Source: Xanthobacter autotrophicus (GTDB taxonomy: Bacteria; Pseudomonadota; Alphaproteobacteria; Rhizobiales; Xanthobacteraceae). From it: a stretch of 64,000 nt of DNA. Shown piece by piece: positions 51,531-60,877 of this stretch (its first letter is position 1; the number at the start of each line of letters is the position of its first letter). The translations under genes and the position numbers were made by a program. Below the pieces are notes generated by a model, which saw nothing but the letters and a program-made list of their open reading frames with translations, searched no databases and had not been told where the DNA came from. Location of the stretch: NCBI RefSeq assembly GCF_005871085.1, contig NZ_VAUP01000022.1, positions 62,001 to 126,000 of the forward strand, written 5' to 3'.

Positions 51531-51966
51531 GCCCACACTCCGGGCGTCACCGCATGTTTTATGAAAGATCTACTCGCAAAGGTTGCTAACAAGCGTAAGC
51601 ATGTGCCAGTAAAGCGTGATTTTCCACCGCCTGCTTCCAATTGCGCCAGTGTACCCCCGGTTTAGGGCTTGATCTGCGACGACGGTAATGCATCGTCATA
51701 CCGTCGAAACCGGAGGCGTCATCGTCATGACCTCTATCCGCGAGCCTCGGCGTCGCGCGGGGCACCACGCCACCTTTTGTGCACTGCTCCCTTCCGGGGA
51801 TTTGGGCTTCCTGACGGGAATGGCGCCGTGCCCATGTCCGTGACCGGCCTGGGTCGTCGCCTCGCCGTCACGACAATCTGAATTCAAAGCAGGCCCGCCG
51901 CTGCTCGAGCATCGAGCGGCCGGCGCCTGCCGGGTACCGCACCTGGGCCCGCGCCGAGGATTTTTC
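51531..51966. other. 436-base gap upstream of the type I secretion genes
   Basis: No gene is supported. CGACGGTA (51680-51687) and TACCGTCG (51699-51706) form an 8-base inverted repeat with 11-base spacer that may be an operator. The last 80 bases contain GC-rich imperfect repeats before the ABC gene. Confidence 0.45.
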
Positions 51967-53868
51967 ATGAGCCTTTCGCCCGGCCATCGGGGGCCGTCGC
52001 CCGCGCACAAGCCGACAGCGCTCGATCAGGCCTTGCGGGCCATCCGCCCCGCCTTCATAGCCGTGATCGTCTTCAGCTTCTTCATCAACCTGCTGGGCCT
52101 CAACGGCTCGATCTACATGATGCAGGTCTACGACCGCGTGCTGTCCAGCCGCAGCATCGAGACACTGATCCTGCTCACACTCATCACCGCCTTCCTCTAC
52201 ATGGTTTGGTCGGCGCTGGAGGCGCTGCGGGCACGGGTGCTGGAACGGGCCGGCTTCGCCTTCGACGCCCAGGTCCACGTGCCGGTGTTCGACGCCATCC
52301 AGCGCACCGCGGTGCGCGACCGCAGCTCGGGCCAGACCCAGACCCTGCGCGACCTCGACACGGTCCGCGACTTCTTCGCCGGCCCCGCCCTCACCGCCCT
52401 GTGCGACCTGCCGTGGATGCCCATCTACGCCATCTGCGCCACCCTGCTGCATCCCTATTACGGCTATCTGGCGCTGGGCAGCGCCCTGCTTTCCGGTGCC
52501 CTCGCCGTGCTCAACAACCGGGCCACCCAGGCCAGCCTTGCCGCCTCGACCCGCTCCAGCATCACCGCCAGCACCCTGGCGACGGCCACTCTGCGCAACG
52601 CCGAAGTGCTGCAGGCCATGGGCATGGCCCCCGAGCTACGCCGACGTTGGGGCGCCATGCGCGAGCAGGCGCTGGGCTGGCAGGGTCAGGCCGGTGACCG
52701 CAGCTCCATCCTGGTGGCGCTCACCAAGTTCAACCGCGCGCTGGTGCAGAGCGTGGTTCTCGGCCTTGGGGCCTATCTGGCCATCCACAAGGAGATTTCG
52801 CCCGGCATGATCATCGCCGGCTCGATCCTCGTGGGGCGCTGCATCCAGCCCATCGAGCTTGCGGTGAGCAACTGGAAGTCAGTGGTGAACGTGCATGCCG
52901 CCCATGGGCGCATCCAGCAACTCCTGGCCGGCGCGCCGGAGCCGGGACGGCGGCTGCGCCTGCCCGACCCCCGCGGCGAAATCTCGGTGGAGAATCTGTT
53001 CGTGCGCGCCCCCGGCCGCGACGTGCCGGTGCTGCGCAACGTGTCCTTCCGGCTTCCGGCGGGCACCGGGCTCGGCATCGTCGGTCCCACTGCCGCCGGC
53101 AAGTCGAGCCTGGCGCGCGCACTGGTGGGGGTATGGCCGGCGGTCTCCGGCTGCGTGCGGCTCGACGGCTCGGAACTCGGCCACTGGGACGAGGACCAGC
53201 TCGGCCGATGCATCGGCTATCTGCCGCAGGACGTGGAGCTGTTTTCCGGCACCATCGCCGAGAACATCGCCCGCTTCGGCGAGGCCAACGACGCGGAAGT
53301 TGTGGCCGCGGCCCGCCTCGCCGGCGTGCATGACCTGATCCAGCACATGCCACAGGGCTACAATACCCAGATCGGCGAGGGCGGCGTCGCCCTGTCCGGT
53401 GGGCAGCGCCAACGCATCGGCCTGGCGCGAGCGGTGTTTGGCCTGCCGGCGTTCATCGTGCTCGACGAACCCAATTCCAGCCTCGATCCTCCCGGCGAGC
53501 TGGCCCTCGCCGAGGCGCTCCGGCTGCTCAAGGCGGCCGAGCGCACGGTGGTCATCGTAACCCACCGCCCGGCGGCCCTCAGCCAGTGCGACCTGATCCT
53601 GGCGATCGCCGACGGCGCCCCGCAGGCTTTCGGCCCACGCGAGGACATGCTGAAGCGGATGACCGGCGGTCCCCCGCCGACGGGCCAGCCCGGCCAGCCG
53701 ACGGGCGCAGCCATGGGCCATACCGGGCCGCAGCCTGCACCCCAGGCGCTCCGCCCGCGCCCGCCGCTGGCTAGCGTTCCGCTCGGCGTCGCCCCGGCCG
53801 ATGCTCCGCCCAACATGCCCCCGGCCCCGCGCCCCCCGGCGATGGAGGATGGCCATGCGGTTTCTTGA
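51967..53868 (+). CDS. Type I secretion ABC transporter (PrtD/RsaD-like)
   Basis: 633 residues. The membrane domain (about 20-300) has the PrtD-type block FFINLLGLNGSIYMMQVYDRVLSSRSIETLILLTLI. The ATPase follows: Walker A GPTAAGKSSL, GYLPQDVELFSGTIAENI, signature LSGGQRQRIGLARAV, Walker B FIVLDEPNSSLD and THRP switch. There is no C39 or CLD domain, typical of the PrtD branch. A Pro-rich tail of about 80 residues (TGQPGQPTGAAMGHTGPQP) is longer than usual. With the HlyD-type partner and an outer-membrane TolC protein it would export unfolded proteins with C-terminal signals. No substrate gene is visible. Confidence 0.92.
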   Translation: MSLSPGHRGPSPAHKPTALDQALRAIRPAFIAVIVFSFFINLLGLNGSIYMMQVYDRVLSSRSIETLILLTLITAFLYMVWSALEALRARVLERAGFAFDAQVHVPVFDAIQRTAVRDRSSGQTQTLRDLDTVRDFFAGPALTALCDLPWMPIYAICATLLHPYYGYLALGSALLSGALAVLNNRATQASLAASTRSSITASTLATATLRNAEVLQAMGMAPELRRRWGAMREQALGWQGQAGDRSSILVALTKFNRALVQSVVLGLGAYLAIHKEISPGMIIAGSILVGRCIQPIELAVSNWKSVVNVHAAHGRIQQLLAGAPEPGRRLRLPDPRGEISVENLFVRAPGRDVPVLRNVSFRLPAGTGLGIVGPTAAGKSSLARALVGVWPAVSGCVRLDGSELGHWDEDQLGRCIGYLPQDVELFSGTIAENIARFGEANDAEVVAAARLAGVHDLIQHMPQGYNTQIGEGGVALSGGQRQRIGLARAVFGLPAFIVLDEPNSSLDPPGELALAEALRLLKAAERTVVIVTHRPAALSQCDLILAIADGAPQAFGPREDMLKRMTGGPPPTGQPGQPTGAAMGHTGPQPAPQALRPRPPLASVPLGVAPADAPPNMPPAPRPPAMEDGHAVS

Positions 53869-55270
53869 AGGCTGGTTCAGTCGCCGCACCGTTCCGGTCG
53901 GCCCCGACATGGCCGTGGCCAGCACCACCCGACCCAGCACGCCGCCAGCCGCGACCACCCCGGGCGGCCCCCCGCCGCCCTCGGGCGACTATCACACCAT
54001 GGTGCGTATCGGCTACGCCGTCATCGCCTTCACCTTCCTGGGGGTCAGCGGCTGGGCGGCGCTGGCGCGGGTGGATAGCGCCGTCATCGCCCCCGGCGTG
54101 GTGGGAGTGGAAAGCAAGCGACAGGTGGTGCAGCACCTGGAAGGCGGCATCGTCGCCGAAATCCTGGTGAAGGAAGGCCAGGAGGTGGTGAAGGACCAGG
54201 TCCTGTTCCGCCTCGACCCGACCCAGTCCAAGGCCAGCGACGACGCCGCCCTGGCCCAGTTGCGCGCCGCCCTCGCGCTCGAAGCCCGGCTGGTCGCCGA
54301 ACGGGACGAGCGGGAGCAGATCGCCTTTCCCGATGACCTTCTCGCCAACGCCGGCCAACCGGTTGTGCGCGACGCCATGGCCGACCAGCTTACCCAGTTC
54401 CGCGACCGCCGCGCCGCCTTCAAGAGCCAGACCGGCATCCTGGAAAACCGCGCCGAGCAGTCCGGCCACGAGATCGAGGGTCTCGCCCAGGAAAGGCTTT
54501 CCGCCGAGCAGCAGCTGATGTTCATCGACGACGAGCTCGATTCCCTGCGCCAGCTGGAGCAGAAGCGGCTGGTGAACAAGTCTCGCGTCTCGCAGATCGA
54601 GCGGGAGAAGGCGCGGCTCGAAGGCGTGGTCGGCCGCAACACCGCCGACACCGCCAAGGTGCGCGGCTCCATCGGCGAACTCACCATGCAGGTCTCCCAG
54701 CTGCGCCAGCAGCGCGCCGAGGACATCGGCAAGCAATTGCTGGAAGCCCGCCAGCGCATCGCCGAGCTGAACGAGAAGGTGCGGGTGACTGGCAACGTGC
54801 TGGGGCGCATCGACATCCGCGCCCCGCGCGGCGGCATGGTGCAGAACATCAATGCCCGTGCCTACACGGTCGGCGCGGTGGCGCGGGCGGGCGATACCCT
54901 GCTGGAGATCGTGCCCCTGGACGAACCCCTGGTGGTGGACGCCCAGGTGCCGGTGCAGGACATCGACCGTCTGAAGAAGGACGACGCGGTGGAGGTTCGC
55001 TTCCCCGCCTTCCACGATCGCACCACGCCCATGGTCATGGGCAAGCTGAAGTCGGTCTCCCGCGATCGGTTGGTGGACGAGACCACCCACCAGCCCTATT
55101 TCCTCGCCCGGGTGGCGGTGGCGGACACTGACATCCCGCCCCAACTCAAGCAGCGCCTCGTGCCCGGCATGAATGCGGAAGTTGCATTCTATGTGGGCGA
55201 ACGCTCCGTCCTGAGCTATCTGGTGCGGCCGCTCACCGATGCCTTCTCCCGCTCCTTCACCGAGCGCTGA
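53855..55270 (+). CDS. HlyD-type membrane fusion protein of type I secretion
   Basis: 471 residues. The ATG at 53855 lies inside the end of the ABC gene with GGAGG just before it; an ATG two codons earlier is possible. A Pro-rich cytoplasmic lead comes first. The membrane segment is MVRIGYAVIAFTFLGVSGWAALA. The lipoyl region is VVGVESKRQVVQHLEGGIVAEILVKEGQEVVKDQVLFRLD. A long coiled coil (about 130-330) leads to the HlyD signature region VTGNVLGRIDIRAPRGGMVQNINAR. It spans the periplasm between the ABC protein and TolC. Confidence 0.92.
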   Translation: MRFLEGWFSRRTVPVGPDMAVASTTRPSTPPAATTPGGPPPPSGDYHTMVRIGYAVIAFTFLGVSGWAALARVDSAVIAPGVVGVESKRQVVQHLEGGIVAEILVKEGQEVVKDQVLFRLDPTQSKASDDAALAQLRAALALEARLVAERDEREQIAFPDDLLANAGQPVVRDAMADQLTQFRDRRAAFKSQTGILENRAEQSGHEIEGLAQERLSAEQQLMFIDDELDSLRQLEQKRLVNKSRVSQIEREKARLEGVVGRNTADTAKVRGSIGELTMQVSQLRQQRAEDIGKQLLEARQRIAELNEKVRVTGNVLGRIDIRAPRGGMVQNINARAYTVGAVARAGDTLLEIVPLDEPLVVDAQVPVQDIDRLKKDDAVEVRFPAFHDRTTPMVMGKLKSVSRDRLVDETTHQPYFLARVAVADTDIPPQLKQRLVPGMNAEVAFYVGERSVLSYLVRPLTDAFSRSFTER

Positions 55271-55324
55271 GAAGGGTTGGCGCGGGAGTGACACCCGAAC
55301 CGGTTTCGGGGCAAGGAGACGGGA

Positions 55325-55960
55325 ATGCTGAAGATCTGGGGCCGGCTGAACTCGGTGAACGTGGAAAAGGTGGTGTGGTGCGCGCGTGAGCTGTCCGTCC
55401 CGTTCGAACGCATCGACGCGGGCGGTGTCTTCGGCCTCGTGGATACGCCCGCCTTCCGCGCGCTCAACCCCTTCGGCCGGGTTCCGGTGATCGAGGACGA
55501 CGGTTTCGTGCTGTGGGAATCCAACGCCATCGTGCGCTATCTGTGCGCCCGCCACGGGCTGGGCACGCTGATGCCGGACGATTTGCGCCTGCGGGCCGAT
55601 GCCGAACACTGGATGGATTTCCAGCTCAGCGCAGTGGCGCCCGTGCTGTCGCCGGTGTTCCGCGGCCTGGTGCGCACCAAGCCGGACGCCCGCGACATGG
55701 CGCTGATCACCCGCGCCTTCGGCGAGCTGAAGGACGCGCTGGCGGTGGCGGACGGGGCGCTGGCGACGCGCACCTATCTCGTGGACGAGCGCTTCACCAT
55801 GGCCGACATCCCGCTCGCCTGTGCCTGCCATCGCTGGTTCAACCTGCCGCTGGAGGGCACGGCGCTGGAGCGCCCGGATTTCCCCCACCTGCTGGCCTGG
55901 TACGAGCGGTTGAAGACCCGCCCCATCGCGGCCGAACTCATGGTGCTGCCGCTCACCTGA
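55325..55960 (+). CDS. Glutathione S-transferase family protein
   Basis: 211 residues. The thioredoxin-like domain (1-78) reads MLKIWGRLNSVNVEKVVWCARELSVPFERIDAGG, with cis-Pro in GRVPVIEDDGFVLWESNAIVRYL (the ESNAI motif binds the gamma-Glu of GSH). The all-helical domain follows (YLVDERFTMADIPLACACHRWFNLPLEG). A catalytic Ser10 or Cys19 is possible. CAAGGAGAC precedes the ATG. It follows the secretion genes by 54 bases but probably has an independent role in detoxification. Confidence 0.9.
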   Translation: MLKIWGRLNSVNVEKVVWCARELSVPFERIDAGGVFGLVDTPAFRALNPFGRVPVIEDDGFVLWESNAIVRYLCARHGLGTLMPDDLRLRADAEHWMDFQLSAVAPVLSPVFRGLVRTKPDARDMALITRAFGELKDALAVADGALATRTYLVDERFTMADIPLACACHRWFNLPLEGTALERPDFPHLLAWYERLKTRPIAAELMVLPLT

Positions 55961-56001
55961 GCCGGATGCCTTCGGGGGCCTTTTTGAACCGGCAGGCGGT
56001 T

Positions 56002-56029
56002 GCCCCCTCCCGCTTGACAGGAAGGGGGC
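56002..56029. terminator. GC inverted repeat after the GST gene
   Basis: GCCCCCT (56002-56008) and AGGGGGC (56023-56029), 14-base loop containing TTGACA. It may end the GST transcript, or the TTGACA may serve the LysR gene downstream. Confidence 0.35.
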
Positions 56030-56138
56030 CTCGGAAGCCGCAGCGTTTCAGTGCCGCCGGCTCCCCCATTGGTCCCGCAATTGCCAGTGCCCTCCATTGG
56101 CCTACAATTATAGCCCCTCCTTAGGCGTACCGCGTTCG

Positions 56139-57053
56139 ATGGTCGATTTCCGCAGCCTTGAAATCTTCTACTGGGTGTCGCAGCTGGAAAGCTTCAGCAA
56201 GGCGGCCGAGCGGCTGAACACCACCCAACCCGCCGTTTCCCAGCGCATCGCCGCGCTGGAAACCGAGCTGAGGACCCGCCTGTTCGAGCGCTCCTCGCGC
56301 TCCATCAGCCTCACCGAGAAGGGCCGGGTGCTGGTGGATTATGCCGAGCGTTTCCTCCGGCTGCGCGCTGCCATGCTGGAGGCGGTGGCGACCCCCGAGG
56401 CCATGCGCGGAGTTGTGCGCCTCGGCGTGTCCGAAACCATCGTGCAGACTTGGCTTTCGCGCTTCATCGAGCGCGCCCACGCGGTCTATCCCAACGTGCT
56501 CATCGACATCACCGTGGATGTGACGCCGGTAATGCGCGACGCCCTGGTGAAGCGCGAACTGGACCTTGCCTTCCTGCTCGGCCCGGTGAGCGAGCCCAAC
56601 ATGCACAACCTCGACCTCGGCAGCTATGCCCTGGCATTCGTGGCCGCCAGCGACCTGCCCATCGCCGCCGAACCCCTGTCCCGGCGGGATCTATTGAAGT
56701 ATCCGCTCATCACCTATCCCAAATCCACCTATCCCTACACCTTTCTGCGCGAGATCCTGAGCATTCCCGAGATCGGATCGCCGCGCCTGTTCAGCAACTC
56801 TTCCCTCTCCACCATCATCCGCATGACCGAGGACCATATCGGCATCAGCGTCATTCCACCGGACGTGATCCGCGCGGAGCTGGCCGCCGGCAAGCTCCGC
56901 GTGGTCGAAACCGAGGTCAGCTTGCCGGACCTCGCCTTCACCGCCAGCTATCCCATGGCCATGGGCGGCGGCATCGCGGGGCCGCTGGCCGCCCTCGCCG
57001 CCGAGGTCGCACGGGAGGACCGGGCGGGATTGATCACCAATAAGGAAGCATGA
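56139..57053 (+). CDS. LysR-family regulator of the D-glutamate-type cluster
   Basis: 304 residues. The HTH (1-60) is MVDFRSLEIFYWVSQLESFSKAAERLNTTQPAVSQRIAALETELRTRLFERSSRSISLTEKG. The effector domain follows (VRLGVSETIVQTWLSRFIERAHAVYPNVLIDITVDVTPVMRDALVKRELDLAFLLGP). The ATG at 56139 gives the usual LysR start; an upstream extension to 56097 has no ribosome site. It is transcribed in the same direction as the cluster and is its likely regulator (inference from position). Confidence 0.9.
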   Translation: MVDFRSLEIFYWVSQLESFSKAAERLNTTQPAVSQRIAALETELRTRLFERSSRSISLTEKGRVLVDYAERFLRLRAAMLEAVATPEAMRGVVRLGVSETIVQTWLSRFIERAHAVYPNVLIDITVDVTPVMRDALVKRELDLAFLLGPVSEPNMHNLDLGSYALAFVAASDLPIAAEPLSRRDLLKYPLITYPKSTYPYTFLREILSIPEIGSPRLFSNSSLSTIIRMTEDHIGISVIPPDVIRAELAAGKLRVVETEVSLPDLAFTASYPMAMGGGIAGPLAALAAEVAREDRAGLITNKEA

Positions 57054-57133
57054 TTAAAGTTCATGCTGGATCATAATTTGAATGCATGCATGGAGCATGG
57101 TGACATGAAAGCCTCTTCCGCCGAGGCCTTATC

Positions 57134-58156
57134 ATGTCTTCCAATTCAGCGCTTTCGCCCGCCATTTCCGACACCAAGCAGGTATTCGCCGCCACGATTG
57201 CTGACGTAGAGGCAGCGGCGGATCGTATTGCCGGCCAGATCATCCGCACACCGCTATTCGAAAGCGCTGCCATCAGCGCAGCCTGCGGCGCGCGCATTCT
57301 CATCAAGCCGGAGATGTTGCAGCATACCGGCTCGTTCAAGTTCCGCGGCGCCTCCAATCGCGTGGCGCTGATGAGCGCCGCCGAGCGCGCAGGCGGCATC
57401 GTCGCCTGGTCCTCGGGAAACCACGCCCTCGCCATTTCAGCGGTGGCGGCGCGCCACGGCATAAAGGCCACCATCCTGATGCCCTCCGACGCCCCGCGCG
57501 CCAAGATCGAGGGCGCCGAACGGCTGGGCGGCACCGTGCGCCTCTATGACCGTGCCACCGAAGTCCGCGAGGAGATCGGCGCCGAGATCGCCGCCCGGAC
57601 CGGCGCCGTGATCATCCCGCCTTATGACGATCCCCACGTCATCGCCGGCCAGGGCACGGTGGGCCTGGAACTGGCCGAGCAGGCGGCAGCCCTGGGCGCG
57701 CAGCTCGACATGGCTCTGTTCGCCTGTTCCGGCGGCGGCCTCGTGGCGGGCGCCGCCACCGCCCTCAAGGCCCGCTCGCCAGCAACCCTTGTCTATAGCG
57801 CCGAGCCCGCCGGCTTCGACGACACCGCCCGCTCGCTCGCCTCCGGCAAGCCGGAGCGCAACGCGCCGGGCGCTACGACGCTCTGCGACGCCCTGATGGT
57901 GCCCACCCCCGGCCTGCTCACCTTCCCCATCAACCGCGCGCTGCTCGCGGGCGGCGTGGCCGTGACTGACGACGAGGTGAAGGCTGCCATGCGCCTTGTC
58001 TATGAGACGCTGAAGCTGGTGGTGGAGCCCGGCGGCGTCACCCCACTCGCTGCCGTGCTCGCCGGCAAGGTGGACGCCAAGGGCAAGACCGTGGGCGTCA
58101 TGCTGTCCGGCGGCAATGTGGATCCCGGCACCTACGCCGCCTGCATCGGCGCTTGA
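57134..58156 (+). CDS. PLP-dependent threonine/serine dehydratase family enzyme
   Basis: 340 residues, fold type II. The PLP Lys69 is in HTGSFKFRGASN. Later blocks are SSGNHALAISAVAARHGIKATILMPSDAPRAKIEGAERLGG, phosphate loop CSGGGLVAGAAT and C-terminal SGGNVDPG. No ACT domain is present, so it is a short catabolic form: serine, threonine, hydroxyaspartate or racemase activity are all possible. A RidA gene in the same cluster fits release of 2-aminoacrylate-type enamines. It is followed after 36 bases by the DUF4392 gene. Confidence 0.9.
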   Translation: MSSNSALSPAISDTKQVFAATIADVEAAADRIAGQIIRTPLFESAAISAACGARILIKPEMLQHTGSFKFRGASNRVALMSAAERAGGIVAWSSGNHALAISAVAARHGIKATILMPSDAPRAKIEGAERLGGTVRLYDRATEVREEIGAEIAARTGAVIIPPYDDPHVIAGQGTVGLELAEQAAALGAQLDMALFACSGGGLVAGAATALKARSPATLVYSAEPAGFDDTARSLASGKPERNAPGATTLCDALMVPTPGLLTFPINRALLAGGVAVTDDEVKAAMRLVYETLKLVVEPGGVTPLAAVLAGKVDAKGKTVGVMLSGGNVDPGTYAACIGA

Positions 58157-58192
58157 ACCCTTTCCTCTTGCTTCCAATCTGCAGGGTTCACC

Positions 58193-59260
58193 ATGCTCGC
58201 CAAGGACACGGCCCTTTATGCGCGGGTCGCGCGCACCATCGACGACTTCATCTGCCTCGACTTCACCGGCGTCGGTCTCATCGGGCCGATCCGGGCGGCG
58301 CTCGCGCGCCGGCAGCCGGGCTTCATCGCCATGGGGGCGGCGGAGATCATCGCCGAGACCCTCACCACGAACAGCGGCCCCGCCCTCATCGCCACCGGCT
58401 TTCCCGAGGGCGGCGGCGTGCCGGAGACCGACGGGCCGGTGGGCGCTGCGCTCATCGCCCGCGCCCTGTTCCTGGGCTTCGGGGTGGAGAGCGTCATCGT
58501 CATCGACGAGGACTGGGCGGAGATGATGGCCGCCACCTGCCGTGGCGCGGGGCTTGCCCCCCTGCCCTTCCCGTCGGACGGCGTCATCCGGCCCGTCCCG
58601 TTCCTGCGCCCGGTCTATATCCGCACCGTGCCGAAAGATGCGGAAGGCTGCCGCACCGTGGCCGACGAGCTTCTGGAGCACACCCGCCCGCAACTGCTCA
58701 TCGCCATCGAGCGGCCGGGCGCCAATGCCAACGGGCTCTATCACGGCCTCGGAGGCCGCCCGCTGGACGGCATGGTGGGCGATCTCGACTATCTGTTCCG
58801 CACCGGAAAGGCCATGGGCCTGCCCTTCATCGGCATCGGCGACGGCGGCAACGAGCTGGGCATGGGCGTGATCGCGCAGGACCTGCCCGCCTTCTCGCCC
58901 AAGGCGGCGGACTGCGGCATTCCCGGCCGCGGCGGGGTGGCGGCGGCCACCGCTGCGGGCCATCTGGTGGTGGCCAACATCTCCAACCTGGGGGCGACCG
59001 GCCTCGTGGCGGCGCTGTCGGCGCTTTTGGAAAACCCGGTGGTGTTCCACGATCCGGAACTGGAGGTGCGCGCCATCGAGCAGTGCGTGGCCTTCGGCGG
59101 CGTGGACGGCATGTTCATGGCGCCTGAGCCGGCGGTGGACGGGCTTTCCGCAAAGGAATGGGAAGGCCTGGTGCGCACCCTGAAGCTCACCGTTGCGCGC
59201 ACCCTGGGCGACAGCGTCAACTGGAAGGGCGATCGGGGCGACTGGCGTCAGGTGAAGTGA
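58193..59260 (+). CDS. DUF4392 (D-glutamate cyclase C-terminal-like) protein
   Basis: 355 residues. The C-terminal domain of mitochondrial D-glutamate cyclase (DGLUCY) is recognised by its pattern: ALIATGFPEGGGVPETDGPVGAALIARAL near residues 65-95, IAIERPGANANGLYHGLGG in the middle, and FIGIGDGGNELGMGVI with GGVAAATAAGHLVVANISNLGA later. The family interconverts D-glutamate and 5-oxo-D-proline in animals. In bacteria it is encoded apart from, or fused to, a DUF1445 partner; here that partner is at 59912. RidA follows after 14 bases. Confidence 0.85.
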   Translation: MLAKDTALYARVARTIDDFICLDFTGVGLIGPIRAALARRQPGFIAMGAAEIIAETLTTNSGPALIATGFPEGGGVPETDGPVGAALIARALFLGFGVESVIVIDEDWAEMMAATCRGAGLAPLPFPSDGVIRPVPFLRPVYIRTVPKDAEGCRTVADELLEHTRPQLLIAIERPGANANGLYHGLGGRPLDGMVGDLDYLFRTGKAMGLPFIGIGDGGNELGMGVIAQDLPAFSPKAADCGIPGRGGVAAATAAGHLVVANISNLGATGLVAALSALLENPVVFHDPELEVRAIEQCVAFGGVDGMFMAPEPAVDGLSAKEWEGLVRTLKLTVARTLGDSVNWKGDRGDWRQVK

Positions 59261-59274
59261 AAGAGGAATCGCAC

Positions 59275-59742
59275 ATGACTGTAACGGAAGAAAAGCTCAC
59301 CGCCCTCGGCCTGACCCTGCCCCAAGCCGGCACCCCGCGCGGCACCTATGTGCCGTTCGTGCGGGTGGGCAACCTCGTCTTCGTCTCGGGGCAGGCGCCG
59401 CGCCGAGACGGCACGCTTCTCTATGCCGGAAAGGTGGGCGCCGAGCGCACGCCCGAAGAGGGTTATGAGGCCGCAAAGCTCTGCGCCCTCAACCTCCTCG
59501 CTCAGCTCAAGGTGGCTTGCGACGGCGACCTCGACCGTGTGACGCAAGTGGTGCGCGTGGCCGGACTGGTACATTGTGTGGAGACGTTCGAGAGTCATCC
59601 CGGCGTGGTCAACGGTGCCTCCGATCTCCTGTGCGCCGTGTTTGGCGAGCGGGGGCGGCATGCCCGCATCGCCAGCGGCGCGTCCTCCCTGCCCAGCGGA
59701 ATGACGGTGGAGGTGGAAGCCTGTTTCGCCATCGAAGCGTGA
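59275..59742 (+). CDS. RidA/YjgF family protein
   Basis: 155 residues. The RidA fold is LVFVSGQAPRRDGTLLYAGKVGAERTPEEGYEAAKLCALNLLAQLKVACDGDLDRVTQVVRVAGLVHCVETFESHPGVVNGASDLLCAVFGERGRHARIASGASSLPSGMTVEVEACFAI. Conserved Arg, Gly and Glu of the imine deaminase site can be seen in the ARIASGASSLPSGMTVEVEA end. It hydrolyses reactive enamines/imines made by PLP enzymes such as the dehydratase upstream. AGAGGAA lies before the ATG at 59275. Confidence 0.92.
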   Translation: MTVTEEKLTALGLTLPQAGTPRGTYVPFVRVGNLVFVSGQAPRRDGTLLYAGKVGAERTPEEGYEAAKLCALNLLAQLKVACDGDLDRVTQVVRVAGLVHCVETFESHPGVVNGASDLLCAVFGERGRHARIASGASSLPSGMTVEVEACFAIEA

Positions 59743-59911
59743 CCGCAGCTCACTCATAAGCCTGGCTTATCCAAAACAATCTTGAATCATCATTGGACCT
59801 TGTGCGTCCTTCGTCCAAATATTGCTCATAGATCGAGCGCGCTCATTCCATGGGCAAGCCACCATCCGCGCGGACGCACTCGATGCCAGATCAGCCCGAA
59901 TCGCTGCGGCG

Positions 59912-60781
59912 ATGAACATGATGAGCAGCACCATGGCCAACACCAGCACAGCGAGCCTCCGCACTGCCACGCGCTCGACGCCCCAGCCGGACGCCTATGC
60001 CGCCTACCAGACCCCGCTCGCGGTGCGGCTGGCCTGCCGAAGCGGTGCCCTTACCGGCCCCACCGCCGGCATGGCGCCGGGTTATGTGCAGGGCAACCTC
60101 GCCATTCTGCCCAAGGATCTGGCAGAGGAATTCCTGCGCTTCTGCCATTTCAATCCGCGCCCCTGCCCGGTCATCGGCATGTCGGAGCCGGGCAGCTTCA
60201 AGGTGCCCACGCTGGGCGAGGACCTGGACATCCGCACCGACTTCCCCGGCTACCGGGTGTGGCAGGACGGCGAGGTCATCGCCGACACCGCCGACGTGAC
60301 GGACTATTGGCGCGATGATCTGGTCGCCTTCGTCATCGGCTGCTCCCTGTCCTTCGAGGAAGCGCTGATGGCCGAGGCCATTCCGCTGCGCCACGTGGAA
60401 CGCAACGTGCGGGTGCCTATGTTCCGCACCAATGTGCAGTGCGTTCCGGCGGGCCGTTTTTCGGGACGGATGGTGATGTCCATGCGGCCGCTGGTGCCGG
60501 CCCACGCCATCCGCGCCATCCAGATCACCACGCGCTTTCCCGCCGTGCACGGCGCGCCGGTGCATGTGGGCCTGCCTGAGCTCATCGGCATCAAGGACCT
60601 GATGCAGCCCGACTACGGCGACGCGGTGGAGGTGCTCGACAACGAGTTGCCCGTGTTCTGGGCTTGCGGCGTCACCCCGCAGTCGGTGATCGCCGAGGCG
60701 CGCCCGTCCTTCGCCATTACCCACGCGCCCGGCTGCATGCTGGTCACCGACCGGCGCAATACCGAATTCGCGATCCTTTGA
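59912..60781 (+). CDS. DUF1445 (D-glutamate cyclase N-terminal-like, putative hydro-lyase)
   Basis: 289 residues. Family blocks: [57 protein letters not shown]. Next are [54 protein letters not shown] and [22 protein letters not shown]. The C-terminal part has [33 protein letters not shown]. This is the N-terminal half of animal D-glutamate cyclase. Several ATGs (59912, 59918, 59933) are possible starts. It lies 169 bases after ridA and 96 before the SBP gene. Confidence 0.85.
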   Translation: MNMMSSTMANTSTASLRTATRSTPQPDAYAAYQTPLAVRLACRSGALTGPTAGMAPGYVQGNLAILPKDLAEEFLRFCHFNPRPCPVIGMSEPGSFKVPTLGEDLDIRTDFPGYRVWQDGEVIADTADVTDYWRDDLVAFVIGCSLSFEEALMAEAIPLRHVERNVRVPMFRTNVQCVPAGRFSGRMVMSMRPLVPAHAIRAIQITTRFPAVHGAPVHVGLPELIGIKDLMQPDYGDAVEVLDNELPVFWACGVTPQSVIAEARPSFAITHAPGCMLVTDRRNTEFAIL

Positions 60782-60877
60782 TCATTCCCGGGCGGCAACG
60801 CTCGGACTGACGCCGAAAACGGCGCAGACTGCAACCAATACCTGTCCAGCCATCCTGACCTTCAGAGGGGACCACAC

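Noticed and set aside
53771-55888. Minus-strand frame of 705 codons
   Set aside because: Antisense to the HlyD-type and GST genes; repetitive composition typical of shadows.
57437-59050. Minus-strand frame of 537 codons
   Set aside because: Antisense to the dehydratase and DUF4392 genes; no pattern of its own.
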